Both the position numbers and the translations under genes were made by a program. Below are positions 8,593 through 21,214 of a stretch of 64,000 nucleotides of DNA, piece after piece. The DNA comes from Halopseudomonas xinjiangensis (GTDB taxonomy: Bacteria; Pseudomonadota; Gammaproteobacteria; Pseudomonadales; Pseudomonadaceae). How positions within the stretch are numbered: position 1 is the stretch's first letter; every line of letters begins with the position of its first letter. Under the pieces are notes generated by a model. The model was given only the letters and a program-made list of their open reading frames with translations, ran no database searches and had not been told where the DNA came from. Where the stretch lies: assembly GCA_011050525.1 (NCBI GenBank), contig DRFO01000025.1, positions 1 to 64,000 of the forward strand. The letters run 5' to 3'.

Positions 8593-9927
8593 ATGAGCGA
8601 ACTGCTGGTCACACAATGTCCCTATTGTCAGACCCGCTTCCGTCTGTCCCAGGAACAGCTGAATGCGGCCGCGGGCAATGTCCGTTGTGGGGCATGCCTG
8701 AAGGTATTCAATGCCGTGTCTTCCGGGAATCTGCAGCCTGTCGCAGGACCAGCCTCGGGTGCCGCACCAGATCATCTCGATACGTCGGCTCCACCGATCC
8801 GCCAGGGCTCTCTGCTTATCCACGACGATCTGGAATTCGATGACCTCGATCTGCAGGCGCTTGGCCTCGATGAGTCTCTAGTCGATGAAGTCAATCCGCC
8901 ACAGATGATCCAGGAATTTTCGCTTGATCTTGATCCTGTCGAATCAGAATCCTCTACCGATGATCCTGAAATTGAGCCGGAAAACGAAGCCGAGAATTAC
9001 CCCAACCCGCCATCCGATGAGCCTGAGGCCGCTCAGACAGATCCCTATCTGGATCTGCATGACAACTTCATTGCCACGGCAATCCAGGATTTCGGACCCA
9101 GACCTGAAGTCTCCTCAGGCTTGGATAAGGAACAGTCGACCGACCAATCAGCGCCCCGATTTGCCGTTCCCGCACAAGGCAGGCCATTGCGGCCATTATC
9201 CGATGAGCGAAACCGCCCTGGCGATGACAGTATTTTCCTGCGCGACAAGCCGGATTACGTAACCCCCAAGCTGGCCTGGCACGAACCGGAGGAACCCGTA
9301 GCAGAGAGTTCTTCGCAACCGGAAAGGATCATTATTCAGCCGAGACCGGAACCGGAACCGGAACCGGAGCTCGATCTGGGCGAGCTGGATATTCCCGAAT
9401 TGCATGACGAACCCATCATGCTGGACGAGATCCCGCAATCACGCCGGCGCCCCCGCAGAACCTGGCTCTGGGGCACGCTGTGCGGATTGGCGGGAGTGGC
9501 TTTGATAGCGCAGTTCTTCGTTTATAACCATGCGTCCTTATCACGCAATCAGCAATTCAGGCCCGTGATGGAGACTGTTTGCCTGCTGGCTGGTTGCGAG
9601 CTACCCGCCAGAGTTGATATCGACCTGATGCGCAGCAGCAATCTGGTGGTACGCAAGCACCCGGAATTTCCCAATGCCCTGGCAATCGATGTGATTCTTT
9701 ACAACCGCGCGGATTTTGCCCAGCCTTTCCCGCTCCTGCGGATGATTTTTACCGACCCGCAGGGACGTGAAATTGCCAGCCGACGGTTCCGTCCCGAGGA
9801 GTACCTTTCCGGTGAACTGGCCGGAGCAAACCTCATGCCACAGCAGACGCCTATCCACGTCGCATTGAGCATGCTCGACCCAGGCCAGCGAGCCACTAGC
9901 TATACGCTGGAGTTCGCCAATCCCTGA
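8593..9927 (+). CDS. DUF3426 protein: zinc-ribbon, long acidic linker, one membrane helix
   Basis: 444 residues. The N-terminus is an MJ0042-type zinc ribbon with C9, C12, C32 and C35 (CPYC...CGAC). A long acidic, low-complexity linker (about 70-285) ends in an EPEPEPEPE repeat and a basic RRRPRR stop. One transmembrane helix follows at about 290-308, and the C-terminal approximately 130 residues (DUF3426) lie outside the membrane. No enzyme motif is seen and its role is unknown. It sits between prmA and dusB in pseudomonads, as I recall from PA4851. The linker length is the part most likely to vary. Confidence 0.8.
   Translation: MSELLVTQCPYCQTRFRLSQEQLNAAAGNVRCGACLKVFNAVSSGNLQPVAGPASGAAPDHLDTSAPPIRQGSLLIHDDLEFDDLDLQALGLDESLVDEVNPPQMIQEFSLDLDPVESESSTDDPEIEPENEAENYPNPPSDEPEAAQTDPYLDLHDNFIATAIQDFGPRPEVSSGLDKEQSTDQSAPRFAVPAQGRPLRPLSDERNRPGDDSIFLRDKPDYVTPKLAWHEPEEPVAESSSQPERIIIQPRPEPEPEPELDLGELDIPELHDEPIMLDEIPQSRRRPRRTWLWGTLCGLAGVALIAQFFVYNHASLSRNQQFRPVMETVCLLAGCELPARVDIDLMRSSNLVVRKHPEFPNALAIDVILYNRADFAQPFPLLRMIFTDPQGREIASRRFRPEEYLSGELAGANLMPQQTPIHVALSMLDPGQRATSYTLEFANP
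9346..9368 (+). repeat. In-frame GGAACC hexanucleotide repeat encoding Glu-Pro
   Basis: Nearly four tandem copies of a six-base unit (ccggaa) lie inside the DUF3426 gene and encode alternating E and P. Units in multiples of six would expand or contract without changing frame. Confidence 0.7.
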
Positions 9928-10141
9928 GCTGGGCCGGAAGCCACATACCGTTGCGTCTCTCCTTGACGCCGCGCTACCGCAAATCCGAAACTGCCCAAAT
10001 ATCATCCAGCCAGTCTTTATATGGCCATGTATAGCAGGTATGATTAGCGCCCTTTTCATGCTTCTACCCTGACTGCCATCGTGCCAAATGGCTTACATTG
10101 ACGGCTCGCAGGGCGTGCATAAACGACTGGACAGTACAGGG

Positions 10142-11140
10142 ATGGACCATGCAGTGATCAGTATCGGACCTTACCAACTAGCCAATCGTGTGATTCTCGC
10201 GCCTATGGCGGGAGTAACGGACCGCCCGTTTCGGCAGTTATGTCGTCGGCTGGGTGCCGGGTTGGTAGTTTCCGAAATGGTCACCAGCGATACCAGCCTC
10301 TGGAATACCCGTAAATCCCGCCAGCGTCTTGATCACTCCGGTGAAGTAGAGCCCAAGTCCATACAAATCGCCGGCGGTGACCCGCAAATGATGGCAGAAG
10401 CTGCCAGGATGAATGAAGATCTGGGCGCCCAGATTATCGACATCAACATGGGGTGCCCTGCCAAGAAGGTTTGCAACAAGGCGGCAGGCTCTGCTTTGTT
10501 GCGTGATGAAATCCTGGTAGCAGAAATTCTTGAAGCAGTGGTTAGCGCGGTCAGCCTGCCCGTCACCCTGAAGATTCGTACAGGATGGCACCCCGATAAC
10601 CGCAACGGTCTGCAGATTGCCCGCATCGCCGAGCAAAGCGGCATCCAGGCGCTAGCGGTGCATGGTCGCACCCGAGCAGATCTCTATAAAGGCGAAGCGG
10701 AATACGACACCATAGCGGCCATCAAGCAGGCGATAAGCATTCCGGTCTTTGCCAATGGCGATATAGACTCTCCGACCAAGGCACGCCAGGTGCTCGAGCA
10801 CACCGGTGCCGATGCAGTGATGATTGGTCGGGCAGCGCAGGGTCGGCCTTGGATTTTCCGGGAGATCGACTATTATTTGCGCCATGGAGTTGCTCTGCCA
10901 GAGCCTGAACTGGCCTGGCAGCAGGAAATAATCCTCGAACATCTTGATGGGCTGCATGCATTCTATGGCAGCGACCACGGGGTACGAATTGCCCGCAAGC
11001 ACGTGGGTTGGTATCTGCAAACCATGCCAGGCGCGGAAGACTTCCGTCGCACCTTCAACCGGATTGATTGCGCCCAGCAGCAACGGCGAGGCATACAACT
11101 GTTTTTCACCCGCTTGCTGGAAGGAGACCTGGCGGCATGA
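10142..11140 (+). CDS. dusB: tRNA-dihydrouridine synthase B
   Basis: 332 residues from ATG 10142; the upstream in-frame region to 10088 is not conserved-looking. It is an FMN-dependent TIM-barrel enzyme that reduces uridine in the tRNA D-loop (U17 in the DusB class). Visible motifs are [13 protein letters not shown] at the barrel start, [13 protein letters not shown] with the catalytic cysteine C105, [15 protein letters not shown], and the ANGDIDS / [15 protein letters not shown]-phosphate loops. The stop TGA overlaps the fis ATG (ATGA), the classic dusB-fis operon with translational coupling. Confidence 0.96.
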   Translation: MDHAVISIGPYQLANRVILAPMAGVTDRPFRQLCRRLGAGLVVSEMVTSDTSLWNTRKSRQRLDHSGEVEPKSIQIAGGDPQMMAEAARMNEDLGAQIIDINMGCPAKKVCNKAAGSALLRDEILVAEILEAVVSAVSLPVTLKIRTGWHPDNRNGLQIARIAEQSGIQALAVHGRTRADLYKGEAEYDTIAAIKQAISIPVFANGDIDSPTKARQVLEHTGADAVMIGRAAQGRPWIFREIDYYLRHGVALPEPELAWQQEIILEHLDGLHAFYGSDHGVRIARKHVGWYLQTMPGAEDFRRTFNRIDCAQQQRRGIQLFFTRLLEGDLAA

Positions 11141-11463
11141 ACCTTGTGAACACATCCCCGATCAACGGAACCCTTGCCGTGGACGAGACAACCGAACCTG
11201 CCATGGATTACGTCTCGGATGACGCTATGCAGCGAGACAAAACCCTGCGAGACAGTGTCGAACAGGCTCTGCAGAATTATTTCAAGCATCTGGATGGCCA
11301 GGATGTGACGGACGTCTACAACATGGTGCTGGCCGAAGTGGAAGCCCCCCTGCTGGAAAGCGTGATGGACTACGTCAAGGGTAACCAGACGCGTGCGTCG
11401 GAAGTGCTGGGGCTCAATCGCGGCACATTGCGCAAGAAATTGAAACAATACGGACTTCTTTGA
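11137..11463 (+). CDS. fis: Nucleoid-associated DNA-bending protein Fis
   Basis: 108 residues from ATG 11137, preceded by AAGGAGA at 11121-11127 inside dusB. The C-terminal helix-turn-helix is clear ([20 protein letters not shown]), preceded by the [13 protein letters not shown] helix. Fis acts as a homodimer that bends DNA, stimulates rRNA promoters and affects replication and recombination. The N-terminal arm is somewhat longer than the 98-residue E. coli form, as in other pseudomonads. Expression is expected to depend on the promoter upstream of dusB. Confidence 0.96.
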   Translation: MNLVNTSPINGTLAVDETTEPAMDYVSDDAMQRDKTLRDSVEQALQNYFKHLDGQDVTDVYNMVLAEVEAPLLESVMDYVKGNQTRASEVLGLNRGTLRKKLKQYGLL

Positions 11464-11557
11464 AGCGTGCCGAAAGGGCGCGCTCCGAATCCGCGCTTTG
11501 CAGGCTTATCTGATATGTAAAGCCTACCCTCCCCTCTGAACAGCAATTGGAATAGCA

Positions 11558-13165
11558 ATGACCGACCAAACGACCCGCCTGCCCGTACGCCGCGCATTGA
11601 TCAGCGTATCTGACAAAACCGGCATCGTAGACTTTGCCCGGGAACTTGACGCCATGGGCGTAGAGATCCTTTCCACAGGCGGCACCTTCAAGCTGCTTCG
11701 TGAGCAGGGCATCGCAGCGGTCGAAGTGGCCGATTACACCGGCTTTCCAGAAATGATGGACGGGCGGGTCAAGACCTTGCACCCGCGAATCCACGGCGGC
11801 ATCCTCGGACGCCGTAACACCGACGATGCAGTCATGCATGAGCACGGCATCAAGCCCATCGATCTGGTAGCGGTCAATTTATATCCCTTCGCGGCCACTG
11901 TAGCCAAACCAGGCTGCACCCTGCCCGAGGCCATCGAAAACATCGATATTGGCGGTCCGACCATGGTGCGCTCGGCAGCCAAGAACCATAAAGACGTGGC
12001 CATCGTGGTCAACGCCAGCGATTACGCCAAGGTGCTCGGGGATCTGAAAGCCGGCGGATTGACGTACGCCCAGCGCTTTGATCTGGCGCTGAAAGCTTTC
12101 GAGCATACCTGCGCCTACGACGGCATGATCGCCAACTATCTGGGCACGATAGATCAGCAGCGAAACGTACTGAGCACCGAAGAGCGCGCCGACTTTCCCC
12201 GGACGTTCAATAGTCAGTTCGTCAAGGTTCAGGATATGCGCTACGGTGAAAACCCACATCAATCCGCGGCCTTCTATCGTGAAGCCCAGCCTGCCGAGGC
12301 CTGCATTGCCACCGCTGTTCAGTTGCAGGGCAAGGAGCTGTCCTACAACAACGTGGCCGATACTGACGCTGCGCTGGAGTGCGTCAAGGGCTTTACCAAG
12401 CCAGCCTGCGTCATCGTCAAGCATGCCAATCCCTGCGGCGTCGCGGTTGTGCCCGACAGCGAGGGCGGCATCCGTCAGGCCTATGAACTGGCTTACGCAA
12501 CCGACAGCGAATCGGCGTTCGGCGGCATCATCGCGTTCAACCGCGAACTGGACGGCGAGACGGCCAAAGCAATCGTGGACCGTCAGTTCGTGGAGGTCAT
12601 CATAGCGCCGCGTATCAGCTCCGCTGCGCGCCAGGTCGTCAGCGCCAAAGCCAATGTCCGCCTGCTTGAATGTGGCGAGCTGACATCCGAGCGGATAGCC
12701 GATTGGGACTTCAAGCGGGTGAATGGCGGACTGCTGGTTCAGAGCCGGGACGTGGGGATGATCACCGAGGCCGACCTGAAAGTCGTGACGCAACGGGCGC
12801 CGACCGAACAGGAGATACACGACCTGGTATTCGCCTGGAAAGTCGCCAAGTACGTGAAATCCAACGCCATCGTCTACGCCAGCAAGCGCCAGACGGTCGG
12901 CATCGGCGCGGGGCAGATGAGCCGGGTCAATTCTGCCCGTATCGCCGGCATCAAGGCCGAACAAGCCGGCCTTCAGGTACGCGGCGCGGTCATGGCCTCC
13001 GACGCCTTCTTCCCGTTCCGCGATGGCATCGACAACGCGGCAAAAGCCGGCATCTGCGCCGTGATACAGCCAGGCGGTTCCATGCGAGATGCAGAAGTCA
13101 TTGCCGCGGCAGACGAGGCGAACATCGCCATGGTATTTACCGGTATGCGCCACTTCCGGCATTGA
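11558..13165 (+). CDS. purH: Bifunctional AICAR formyltransferase / IMP cyclohydrolase
   Basis: 535 residues, full length. The N-terminal MGS-fold cyclohydrolase domain (about 1-200) shows [22 protein letters not shown] and [14 protein letters not shown]. The C-terminal AICAR transformylase domain contains [13 protein letters not shown], the KHANPCGVA block with catalytic lysine and histidine, and a VQPGGSMRD end. It performs the last two steps of IMP synthesis. It starts 94 bp after fis and is followed at 15 bp by purD, the usual purHD operon. Confidence 0.97.
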   Translation: MTDQTTRLPVRRALISVSDKTGIVDFARELDAMGVEILSTGGTFKLLREQGIAAVEVADYTGFPEMMDGRVKTLHPRIHGGILGRRNTDDAVMHEHGIKPIDLVAVNLYPFAATVAKPGCTLPEAIENIDIGGPTMVRSAAKNHKDVAIVVNASDYAKVLGDLKAGGLTYAQRFDLALKAFEHTCAYDGMIANYLGTIDQQRNVLSTEERADFPRTFNSQFVKVQDMRYGENPHQSAAFYREAQPAEACIATAVQLQGKELSYNNVADTDAALECVKGFTKPACVIVKHANPCGVAVVPDSEGGIRQAYELAYATDSESAFGGIIAFNRELDGETAKAIVDRQFVEVIIAPRISSAARQVVSAKANVRLLECGELTSERIADWDFKRVNGGLLVQSRDVGMITEADLKVVTQRAPTEQEIHDLVFAWKVAKYVKSNAIVYASKRQTVGIGAGQMSRVNSARIAGIKAEQAGLQVRGAVMASDAFFPFRDGIDNAAKAGICAVIQPGGSMRDAEVIAAADEANIAMVFTGMRHFRH

Positions 13166-13180
13166 GAAAGGCAGGCAAGC

Positions 13181-14473
<1,293 letters not shown>

Positions 14474-14541
14474 TCAGGTTCAGCCTTTAGTCCGTCCATT
14501 TCCGGGCCCGCTGGCTGGCTGAGACACTACACCGGCCGGCC

Positions 14542-14577
14542 AGTCCATACTCGCCACGTTAGGCAATGGACTATACT
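14542..14577 (+). promoter_or_regulatory. Candidate retS-like promoter with overlapping inverted repeat
   Basis: A -10-like TATACT lies at 14572-14577. Overlapping its first base is a perfect 7-bp inverted repeat, AGTCCAT (14542-14548) and ATGGACT (14566-14572), with a 17-base spacer. A dimeric repressor bound there would block RNA polymerase. No clear -35 is seen, so both readings are tentative. Confidence 0.3.
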
Positions 14578-14629
14578 TTGCCGCAGAGACACCGATGATC
14601 CCTATGCCCATGGACAGGACGCAAACATA

Positions 14630-17368
14630 GTGAAGCAAGCAAGATGGCTTGTCCTTGGCAGTCTGCTGAGCCTCCTCCTGATACTCTCCTGTTGGGCAGC
14701 TGAGAACTACGCCGCGCCACAATACCGAACCTTTGTGGATACAACTGGCCAGCTGGATCTGCCCGATATACTGTCTAACCGCTATGCCAACCGCTTCGTA
14801 CCTGGACCCGAGGGGCAGATTACGCTGCCCACCAACAACGGGGCGATATGGGTACGTCAGCCTCTGCCACCGCGCACGTCCGTTTTGCTCCAGCTGGACA
14901 ATCCAGCGATTTCGACTATCGAAGTCTTCGTTCTGGCAGACGAGGTTCCGTATATCACCTATCGGCAAGGCGACGACCTTCCGGAAACCAGAAGCCCCCT
15001 GCCCTACCCCGGGTTTGTTCTGCCGGTTGAAACCTACGGCTTGCACGAACCGGTAATGTATGTGCGGTTGAAGCATGAGCACTCGATCAGCACCCAATTC
15101 GCGGTCAAGGAATACCGCGAGGCGATAATCATTCACGGCAATGCCCAGGCGTTTCATGGCATTCTCGGCGGATTGCTTCTGGCATTGGTATTGCACGGCT
15201 TGATGCAAGGTTTGCTGGGGCGGGACCCGCCGCACCTGTTTCTGGCTCTGGCCAGTCTTTTTCCGGGCTTGAGCAGCCTGGTAAATACCAGTTGGGCCAT
15301 CAGTCTTCTTCCTGCGATGCATAATCAGACCCAGGAGCTGTTGCATCTGGCGACCTACCCCAGTCTGGCATTGCTGTTTCTAAGCGTCAGCCCCGCCTCC
15401 CGCCGTTTTCCCTGGTGGATGCCGGTGACCGGGATCCTTTCGGCGTGTGGGCTAGCGGTCCTGATTTTGATCGTCTGGCCATCATTCCATCCACTGCTGT
15501 CCCTTGCATTGCATCTTGGCTTGCCGATCATCGCCCTCGGGACAAGTTGCTACCTTTGGTTTGACGAACGCAGGACCAACCGTCCAATGATTTTCGGTCA
15601 CCTGCTGCTTTTGGCCGGCTGGCTGGCTAATGAGCATCCTTCTTCTTATGCATTGGGCCACGGCTTGTCCGATCTGCTTCTCTGGACAGCCTTGATCTGT
15701 TACGCCTGGGCGTTGTATATACGCCAGCAGAAGAAGGTGGCCGTCCGTCTCAGCCAGCGAAATATTGAAGTGACGCGACACGCGGAGCGGCGTACCAAGG
15801 CAGAATTCCTGGCACGTATCAGCCATGAAATCCGCACGCCCATGAACGGCGTGCTAGGCATGACCGAGCTGCTACTCGACACCGCGCTGTCGGCCAAACA
15901 ACGGGACTTTGCGCAGACCATTCATAGCTCAGGAAACGATCTCCTTAATCTCATCAATGAAATTTTGGACATGTCGCGCCTGGAATCAGGCCAGATGGTT
16001 TTGGAAAAGGTGCAGTTTGACCTGCATGCGCTGATAAATGATTGCTTGAACATCTTCTGCGGGCGTGCAGACAATCAAGCCATAGAACTGATCGGTTTCG
16101 TCCACCCTGAAGTGCCACGGACCATGCAGGGCGACCCGACCCGACTGCGGCAAGTATTGATGTCGCTGCTGGCGAACTCGCTACGGTTCACCGAGCAAGG
16201 GGAAATACTGCTGGTAGTCGGGGCAGAACGTGACCCTGCTGGCGATCAAACGCTGCGCTTTGCCATTCAGGACACTGGCAGCGGCCTGAGCCAGGAGGCC
16301 CGCGACAGTCTGCTTAAGGATGATTTCAACAGCGCCCGTCTGCTTGACCAGGCTGACGGCACCGGTCATCTGGCGTTGATCATCGCCCGGCAGCTGGTTC
16401 GCATGATGCACGGCGACATTGGAATCAAGTATTCGTCCGACCAGGGCACCACCGTCTGGGTCACCGTACCAGCGGATACTGCGGCATCCGCCAGCGAGCC
16501 CGATCCGGAGGGTCAGTGCCTGGTAGACCGTACCGTGTTGATCGTGGACGACAACGCCACCTGCAGAAAAGTGCTTCAACAACAGACCAATGCCTGGGGC
16601 ATGCGTTCTCAGGCTGCCTCCAGTGGCAAGGAAGCGCTGGCAATGCTGCGCTCCCAGGCAAGTCTGGTTGCTCCCTTCGAAATCCTGTTGGTCGATCAGT
16701 CGATGCCAGGCATGAGCGGTCTTGAGCTGGCTAGCAGAATAAAACAGGACCCGGCAATAGGCAGCGACCTGGTCATCATCATGCTAACCGGAATAAACCA
16801 GGTTCCGAGTCGGATTGTCTCCCGCAACGCTGGCATAAGGCGCATCCTCAGCAAGCCAGTCGCTGGCTACACGCTCCGAACAACACTTATCGACGAGTGG
16901 ATACAGCAAAGCAGCAATATCGTCTCGGAGCCGCCATCAATGCCGGTACCGATACCCGCGTTGCGTGAGTCCTTCAAGGTCCTGGTAGCTGAAGATAATG
17001 CCATTTCCACCAAGGTCATCCGGGGCATGTTGACCAAGCTGAAAGTCGACAGTGAAGCGGTGCAAAATGGCCAGCAAGCCGTGGAAGCGGTGAAATCAGG
17101 GGATTTTGATCTGGTGCTTATGGACTGTGAAATGCCCGAAATGGATGGCTTCGTGGCAGCGGATAGTATTCGGCAATGGGAGAAGGCCACGGGCCGTCAT
17201 GTGGTGCCCATTATCGCTCTCACCGCTCACATACTTCCGGAACACCGTGAGCGGGCTCGTAAAGTCGGCATGAACGGGCACATGGCCAAACCCGTAGACC
17301 TCGTGCAGCTACGTGAGCAAATCAGTTTCTGGATGGAGCGCAAGGAATCCGACGTCAATGCCCATTGA
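14630..17368 (+). CDS. retS: RetS-like 7TM hybrid sensor histidine kinase with two receiver domains
   Basis: 912 residues from GTG 14630. A signal/anchor segment is followed by a periplasmic 7TMR-DISMED2 domain (about 40-165) and seven membrane helices (about 175-365). Then come HisKA with H399 in [10 protein letters not shown], the HATPase domain, and receiver domains with D689 ([12 protein letters not shown]) and D832 ([11 protein letters not shown]). Architecture and position after purD match P. aeruginosa RetS, which inhibits GacS and so switches acute versus biofilm behaviour through rsmY/rsmZ. The ATP lid is degenerate: GTGHLALI replaces the usual GxGLGL. That fits a regulator working by heterodimer formation. 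Function is inferred from family and synteny. Confidence 0.82.
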   Translation: MKQARWLVLGSLLSLLLILSCWAAENYAAPQYRTFVDTTGQLDLPDILSNRYANRFVPGPEGQITLPTNNGAIWVRQPLPPRTSVLLQLDNPAISTIEVFVLADEVPYITYRQGDDLPETRSPLPYPGFVLPVETYGLHEPVMYVRLKHEHSISTQFAVKEYREAIIIHGNAQAFHGILGGLLLALVLHGLMQGLLGRDPPHLFLALASLFPGLSSLVNTSWAISLLPAMHNQTQELLHLATYPSLALLFLSVSPASRRFPWWMPVTGILSACGLAVLILIVWPSFHPLLSLALHLGLPIIALGTSCYLWFDERRTNRPMIFGHLLLLAGWLANEHPSSYALGHGLSDLLLWTALICYAWALYIRQQKKVAVRLSQRNIEVTRHAERRTKAEFLARISHEIRTPMNGVLGMTELLLDTALSAKQRDFAQTIHSSGNDLLNLINEILDMSRLESGQMVLEKVQFDLHALINDCLNIFCGRADNQAIELIGFVHPEVPRTMQGDPTRLRQVLMSLLANSLRFTEQGEILLVVGAERDPAGDQTLRFAIQDTGSGLSQEARDSLLKDDFNSARLLDQADGTGHLALIIARQLVRMMHGDIGIKYSSDQGTTVWVTVPADTAASASEPDPEGQCLVDRTVLIVDDNATCRKVLQQQTNAWGMRSQAASSGKEALAMLRSQASLVAPFEILLVDQSMPGMSGLELASRIKQDPAIGSDLVIIMLTGINQVPSRIVSRNAGIRRILSKPVAGYTLRTTLIDEWIQQSSNIVSEPPSMPVPIPALRESFKVLVAEDNAISTKVIRGMLTKLKVDSEAVQNGQQAVEAVKSGDFDLVLMDCEMPEMDGFVAADSIRQWEKATGRHVVPIIALTAHILPEHRERARKVGMNGHMAKPVDLVQLREQISFWMERKESDVNAH

Positions 17369-17474
17369 CACGCGGCGGTAGCGCCTGTGTGACGGTACTG
17401 TCAAACAACACACCGGCCGAGGCCGCCGCATAGGCAGCCCAGATGCCGTTCATTACTTTGAGTACCGATGCCAT
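17355..17474 (-). CDS. Candidate small protein, 39 residues, downstream of ygiQ
   Basis: Minus-strand ORF from ATG 17474 to TGA 17355. It starts [20 protein letters not shown] and has a small, alanine-rich, mildly hydrophobic stretch (about 9-25) and a polar tail ending VNGH. An AGAGGAA ribosome site sits about 7 bases before the ATG. It overlaps the retS-like 3' end by 14 bp, tail to tail, and lies 87 bp after ygiQ on the same strand. I do not recognise the family. The start signal supports it, but at this length chance cannot be excluded. Confidence 0.45.
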   Translation of the reverse strand: MASVLKVMNGIWAAYAAASAGVLFDSTVTQALPPRVNGH

Positions 17475-17561
17475 GGCAGATTCCTCTGATGAACCTGCCT
17501 TAAGCCTAGTCGCTGCTAACCAGAACCGCCATTAGGCGATTCTTATCACGGCCATAGTGAC

Positions 17562-19778
17562 CTAGCCGGCAGGCCTGCCCGCCCCCTTGGCTCGACCCTT
17601 GGCCCCCTTTTTTGCCGCACCCGTTTCACGAGGAGGCAAACCGGTGTGCTGGGTAAGCACTCGGCCGATCTTCTTGCTCCCCTCGGGAGTCGAGTTCTTG
17701 CGACGGGCGCTTTTGTAGCCCTCAACCGCTGGCTGATAGGCGGGTATCAGCTGCTGCTTGCTATTACCAATCAGGTCGGCTCGCCCCATTTCCTTCAGCG
17801 CGTCACGCAGCAACGGCCAGTTCTTTGGATCATGGTAGCGCAGGAAGGCCTTGTGCAAGCGGCGCTGACGCTCGCCTTTGACGATCGTTACCGCATCGCT
17901 CTTGTAAGTGACCTTGCGCAGCGGGTTCTTGCCCGAATGATACATGGCCGTCGCCGTCGCCATGGGCGAAGGATAAAACGCCTGCACCTGATCGGCGCGA
18001 AAGCCATTGCGCTTCAGCCACAGCGCCAGATTCATCATGTCTTCATCGGTCGTGCCAGGGTGGGCCGCGATAAAGTAAGGGATCAGGTATTGTTCCTTCC
18101 CCGCTTCCTTGGTGTATTTCTCGAACATCTGCTTGAAGCGATCATAGGAACCGATGCCAGGCTTCATCATCTGATTCAGCGGGCCCGCTTCGGTATGCTC
18201 CGGTGCAATCTTCAGATAGCCGCCCACGTGGTGCGTTACCAATTCCTTGACGTATTCGGGAGATTCCACGGCTAGGTCGTAGCGTAGCCCCGACGCAATC
18301 AGTACCTTCTTCACGCCAGGCAGCTCACGCGCCTTGCGGTACAAGCCTATCAATGAAGAATGGTCAGTATTCAGATTCTCGCAAATACCCGGGAACACGC
18401 ACGAAGGCTTGCGGCAGGCAGCCTCGATTTCAGGGCTCTTGCACGCAATACGGTACATGTTGGCAGTGGGACCACCCAGGTCGGAAATCACCCCGGTGAA
18501 GCCTGGAACCTTGTCACGGATCTCTTCGATTTCCCGAATGATCGAATCATGCGAGCGGTTCTGGATGATGCGGCCCTCATGCTCGGTGATCGAGCAGAAG
18601 GTGCAGCCACCAAAACAGCCACGCATGATGTTCACCGAAAAACGGATCATGTCGTAGGCCGGGATTTTTTCATCACCATAGGCCGGATGCGGCACCCGGG
18701 CGTAAGGCAGACCAAACACGTAGTCCATTTCTTCCATGGTCAGCGGAATGGGCGGCGGATTGAACCACACGTCCTTTTCCGCATGCCGCTGCACCAGCGC
18801 ACGGGCGTTGCCCGGATTGGTCTCCAGATGCAGCACGCGATTGGCATGCGCGTAGAGAATCGAATCACCCTTGACCTTTTCAAAGGACGGCAGACGGATA
18901 ACGGTCTTGTCTCTTTCCAGCCGCGGGTGCGACAGCAATTGCACTACCTGCACATCGTCCTCCGCCGCTGGGCCCTTGGCCTGCTCAACCGCGCAGGCGC
19001 TGGTGTCCTGGGTATTGACGTAGGGATTGATGATCTTGTCGACCTTGCCCGGGCGATCGATGCGCGTCGAATCCAGCTCGAACCAGCCCTGCGGCGTGTC
19101 CCTGCGCACGAAAGCCGTGCCGCGGATGTCAGTCATATCCTTGATACTTTCGCCGCGGCTTATGCGCTGCGCGATTTCAACTACGGCCCGCTCGGCATTG
19201 CCATACAGCAAAATGTCGGCCTTGGTATCCAGCAACAGCGACTGGCGAACCTTGTCCTGCCAGTAGTCATAATGAGCGATGCGACGCAGGGAAGCTTCGA
19301 TGCCGCCGAGGACAATCGGCACGCCCTTGAACGCCTCACGGCAGCGCTGGCTATAAACCGTGCTGGCGCGGTCAGGGCGCTTCCCGGCCTTGCCGCCGGG
19401 AGTATAGGCATCATCCGAACGGATCTTGCGGTCCGCTGTGTAGCGGTTGATCATCGAGTCCATATTGCCGGCAGCCACCCCGAAGAACAGGTTTGGCTTG
19501 CCCAGCTTCATGAAATCCTTTTTGCTGGTCCAGTCCGGCTGACTGATGATGCCCACCCGAAAGCCCTGTGCTTCCAGCAGACGGCCGATGATCGCCATGC
19601 CGAAGGATGGATGGTCAACATAGGCGTCACCGGTGACGATGATGATATCGCAGCTGTCCCAACCAAGCAGGTCCATTTCGTCCTGACTCATCGGCAGGAA
19701 AGGCGCAGGACCGAAGCACTCGGCCCAATACTTGGAATAATCAAACAGTGGCCTGGCGGCCGGCATGCTGATCGACAT
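17562..19778 (-). CDS. ygiQ: YgiQ-family radical SAM protein
   Basis: 738 residues. The N-terminal half carries the YgiQ-specific region ([18 protein letters not shown] and [18 protein letters not shown]). The radical SAM core begins at C388 with CFGGCTFC (C388, C392, C395 ligating a 4Fe-4S cluster) and continues to IAPEHTE and [11 protein letters not shown] basic, lysine- and glycine-rich tail of about 70 residues closes the protein. The reaction catalysed by YgiQ is not known to me. It starts 2 bp after the dnaB stop, so it is probably cotranscribed with dnaB. Confidence 0.9.
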   Translation of the reverse strand: MSISMPAARPLFDYSKYWAECFGPAPFLPMSQDEMDLLGWDSCDIIIVTGDAYVDHPSFGMAIIGRLLEAQGFRVGIISQPDWTSKKDFMKLGKPNLFFGVAAGNMDSMINRYTADRKIRSDDAYTPGGKAGKRPDRASTVYSQRCREAFKGVPIVLGGIEASLRRIAHYDYWQDKVRQSLLLDTKADILLYGNAERAVVEIAQRISRGESIKDMTDIRGTAFVRRDTPQGWFELDSTRIDRPGKVDKIINPYVNTQDTSACAVEQAKGPAAEDDVQVVQLLSHPRLERDKTVIRLPSFEKVKGDSILYAHANRVLHLETNPGNARALVQRHAEKDVWFNPPPIPLTMEEMDYVFGLPYARVPHPAYGDEKIPAYDMIRFSVNIMRGCFGGCTFCSITEHEGRIIQNRSHDSIIREIEEIRDKVPGFTGVISDLGGPTANMYRIACKSPEIEAACRKPSCVFPGICENLNTDHSSLIGLYRKARELPGVKKVLIASGLRYDLAVESPEYVKELVTHHVGGYLKIAPEHTEAGPLNQMMKPGIGSYDRFKQMFEKYTKEAGKEQYLIPYFIAAHPGTTDEDMMNLALWLKRNGFRADQVQAFYPSPMATATAMYHSGKNPLRKVTYKSDAVTIVKGERQRRLHKAFLRYHDPKNWPLLRDALKEMGRADLIGNSKQQLIPAYQPAVEGYKSARRKNSTPEGSKKIGRVLTQHTGLPPRETGAAKKGAKGRAKGAGRPAG

Positions 19779-19780
19779 CT

Positions 19781-21187
19781 TTACTCCATATCCCCGTAGC
19801 CTGAGTAGGAACCAGGCGCCAGGTTTTCGAAACGGGTGTATTTGCCCAGAAAGGCCAGGCGCGATGAACCAATCGGACCATTACGCTGCTTGCCGATAAT
19901 GATCTCGGCGATGCCCTTGTCCTGGGTATCCGGGTGATAAACCTCATCCCGGTAAACAAACATGATGACGTCCGCGTCCTGCTCGATGGCGCCCGATTCG
20001 CGAAGGTCGGAGTTGATTGGGCGCTTGTTTGGACGCTGCTCCAGGGAGCGGTTCAGCTGCGACAGCGCAACGACCGGGACGTTGAACTCCTTGGCCAGCG
20101 CCTTGAGGGAGCGGGAAATCTCCGAGATTTCGTTGGTACGGTTCTCGGAGGCGGTGCCGCCTACGCGCATCAACTGGAGATAATCGATCATGATCAACGC
20201 CAGATCGCCGTGCTCCCGCACCACTCGGCGCGCGCGGGCACGCATTTCCATTGGCGACAGGCCGGCGGTATCGTCGATAAACAGTTTGCGATCATTCAGC
20301 AGATTCACGGCTGAAGTAAGCCGCGGCCAATCTTCATCATCCAGGCGGCCGGACCGCACCTTGGTCTGATCGATGCGACCCAGGGAGGACAGCATACGCA
20401 TGATCAGTGAGTCGCCTGGCATCTCCAGCGAAAATACCAGAACCGCCTTTTCACTGCGCAGCACCGCGTTTTCGACCAGGTTCATGGCGAAGGTAGTCTT
20501 GCCCATCGAGGGTCGTCCCGCCACGATCACCAGGTCGGAGGGCTGCAATCCCGAGGTCATTTCATCCAGATCGGTAAAACCGGTAGACAGACCGGTAATG
20601 GCACCATCGCTGTTGAACAGCGTATCGATTCGATCAATGGCCTTGGTAAGCAGCGTATTGACCGACTCGGGGCCGCCGGTTTTCGGGCGGCTTTCGGCGA
20701 TGGCAAAAATCTTGCGCTCGGCGTCGTCCAGCACCTCGCCAGCCTGCATTCCCTTCGGGTTGAAGGCTGTGTCCGCAATTTCCGAGCTGATGCTGATCAG
20801 TAGGCGCAACGTAGCGCGCTCTCGAATGATCTGCGCATAGGCGCTGATATTGGCGGCAGAAGGTGTGTTCTTGGCCAACTGGCCGAGATAGGCCAGACCG
20901 CCAACCTGGTCGATCAGGCCTTCACGGTCCAGATCCTCGGCCAGGGTAACCACATCGAAGGGCTGGTTGCGCGAGGCAAGCCGTACCAGCGCCTTGAAAA
21001 TAAGCCGATGATCATGGCGATAAAAATCCGTTTCGCTGACCAGTTCCGAAATGCGCTCCCAGGCCGTGTTTTCCAGCATGACGCCACCCAGTACTGCCTG
21101 CTCTGCCTCAATGGAATGAGGCGGAATCTTCAGAGCAGTGGTCTGCAGGTCAAGTTCCGGTCTATCGGTATACAACGACTCGTTCAT
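19781..21187 (-). CDS. dnaB: Replicative DNA helicase DnaB
   Basis: 468 residues. The N-terminal primase/loader-interacting domain ([14 protein letters not shown]) and a linker precede the RecA-like helicase domain. The Walker A motif is GRPSMGKTT (224-232), and a DYLQLM Walker B and [12 protein letters not shown]-like arginine-finger region follow. DnaB is the hexameric helicase that unwinds DNA at the fork. It is separated from rplI by 164 bp that hold a terminator-like hairpin, so it probably has its own promoter. ygiQ follows directly. Confidence 0.97.
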   Translation of the reverse strand: MNESLYTDRPELDLQTTALKIPPHSIEAEQAVLGGVMLENTAWERISELVSETDFYRHDHRLIFKALVRLASRNQPFDVVTLAEDLDREGLIDQVGGLAYLGQLAKNTPSAANISAYAQIIRERATLRLLISISSEIADTAFNPKGMQAGEVLDDAERKIFAIAESRPKTGGPESVNTLLTKAIDRIDTLFNSDGAITGLSTGFTDLDEMTSGLQPSDLVIVAGRPSMGKTTFAMNLVENAVLRSEKAVLVFSLEMPGDSLIMRMLSSLGRIDQTKVRSGRLDDEDWPRLTSAVNLLNDRKLFIDDTAGLSPMEMRARARRVVREHGDLALIMIDYLQLMRVGGTASENRTNEISEISRSLKALAKEFNVPVVALSQLNRSLEQRPNKRPINSDLRESGAIEQDADVIMFVYRDEVYHPDTQDKGIAEIIIGKQRNGPIGSSRLAFLGKYTRFENLAPGSYSGYGDME

Positions 21188-21214
21188 GGGCTCGGGCTCG
21201 AAACAGCGGCGGCA

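Noticed and set aside
11464-11557. Terminator or attenuator between fis and purH
   Set aside because: Only bulged GC pairings and an AGGCTT/AAGCCT repeat with a 12-base loop are visible, with no T-run; I could not support a specific element.
17522-17541. Hairpin GAACCGCC-ATTA-GGCGATTC after the retS-like gene as a terminator
   Set aside because: The stem has a mismatch and the following TTATC is too poor in T on either strand to support a terminator call.
18360-19799. A 479-residue plus-strand open frame opposite ygiQ
   Set aside because: It is fully antisense to a radical SAM gene with intact motifs; codon pattern and lack of a ribosome site indicate a shadow.
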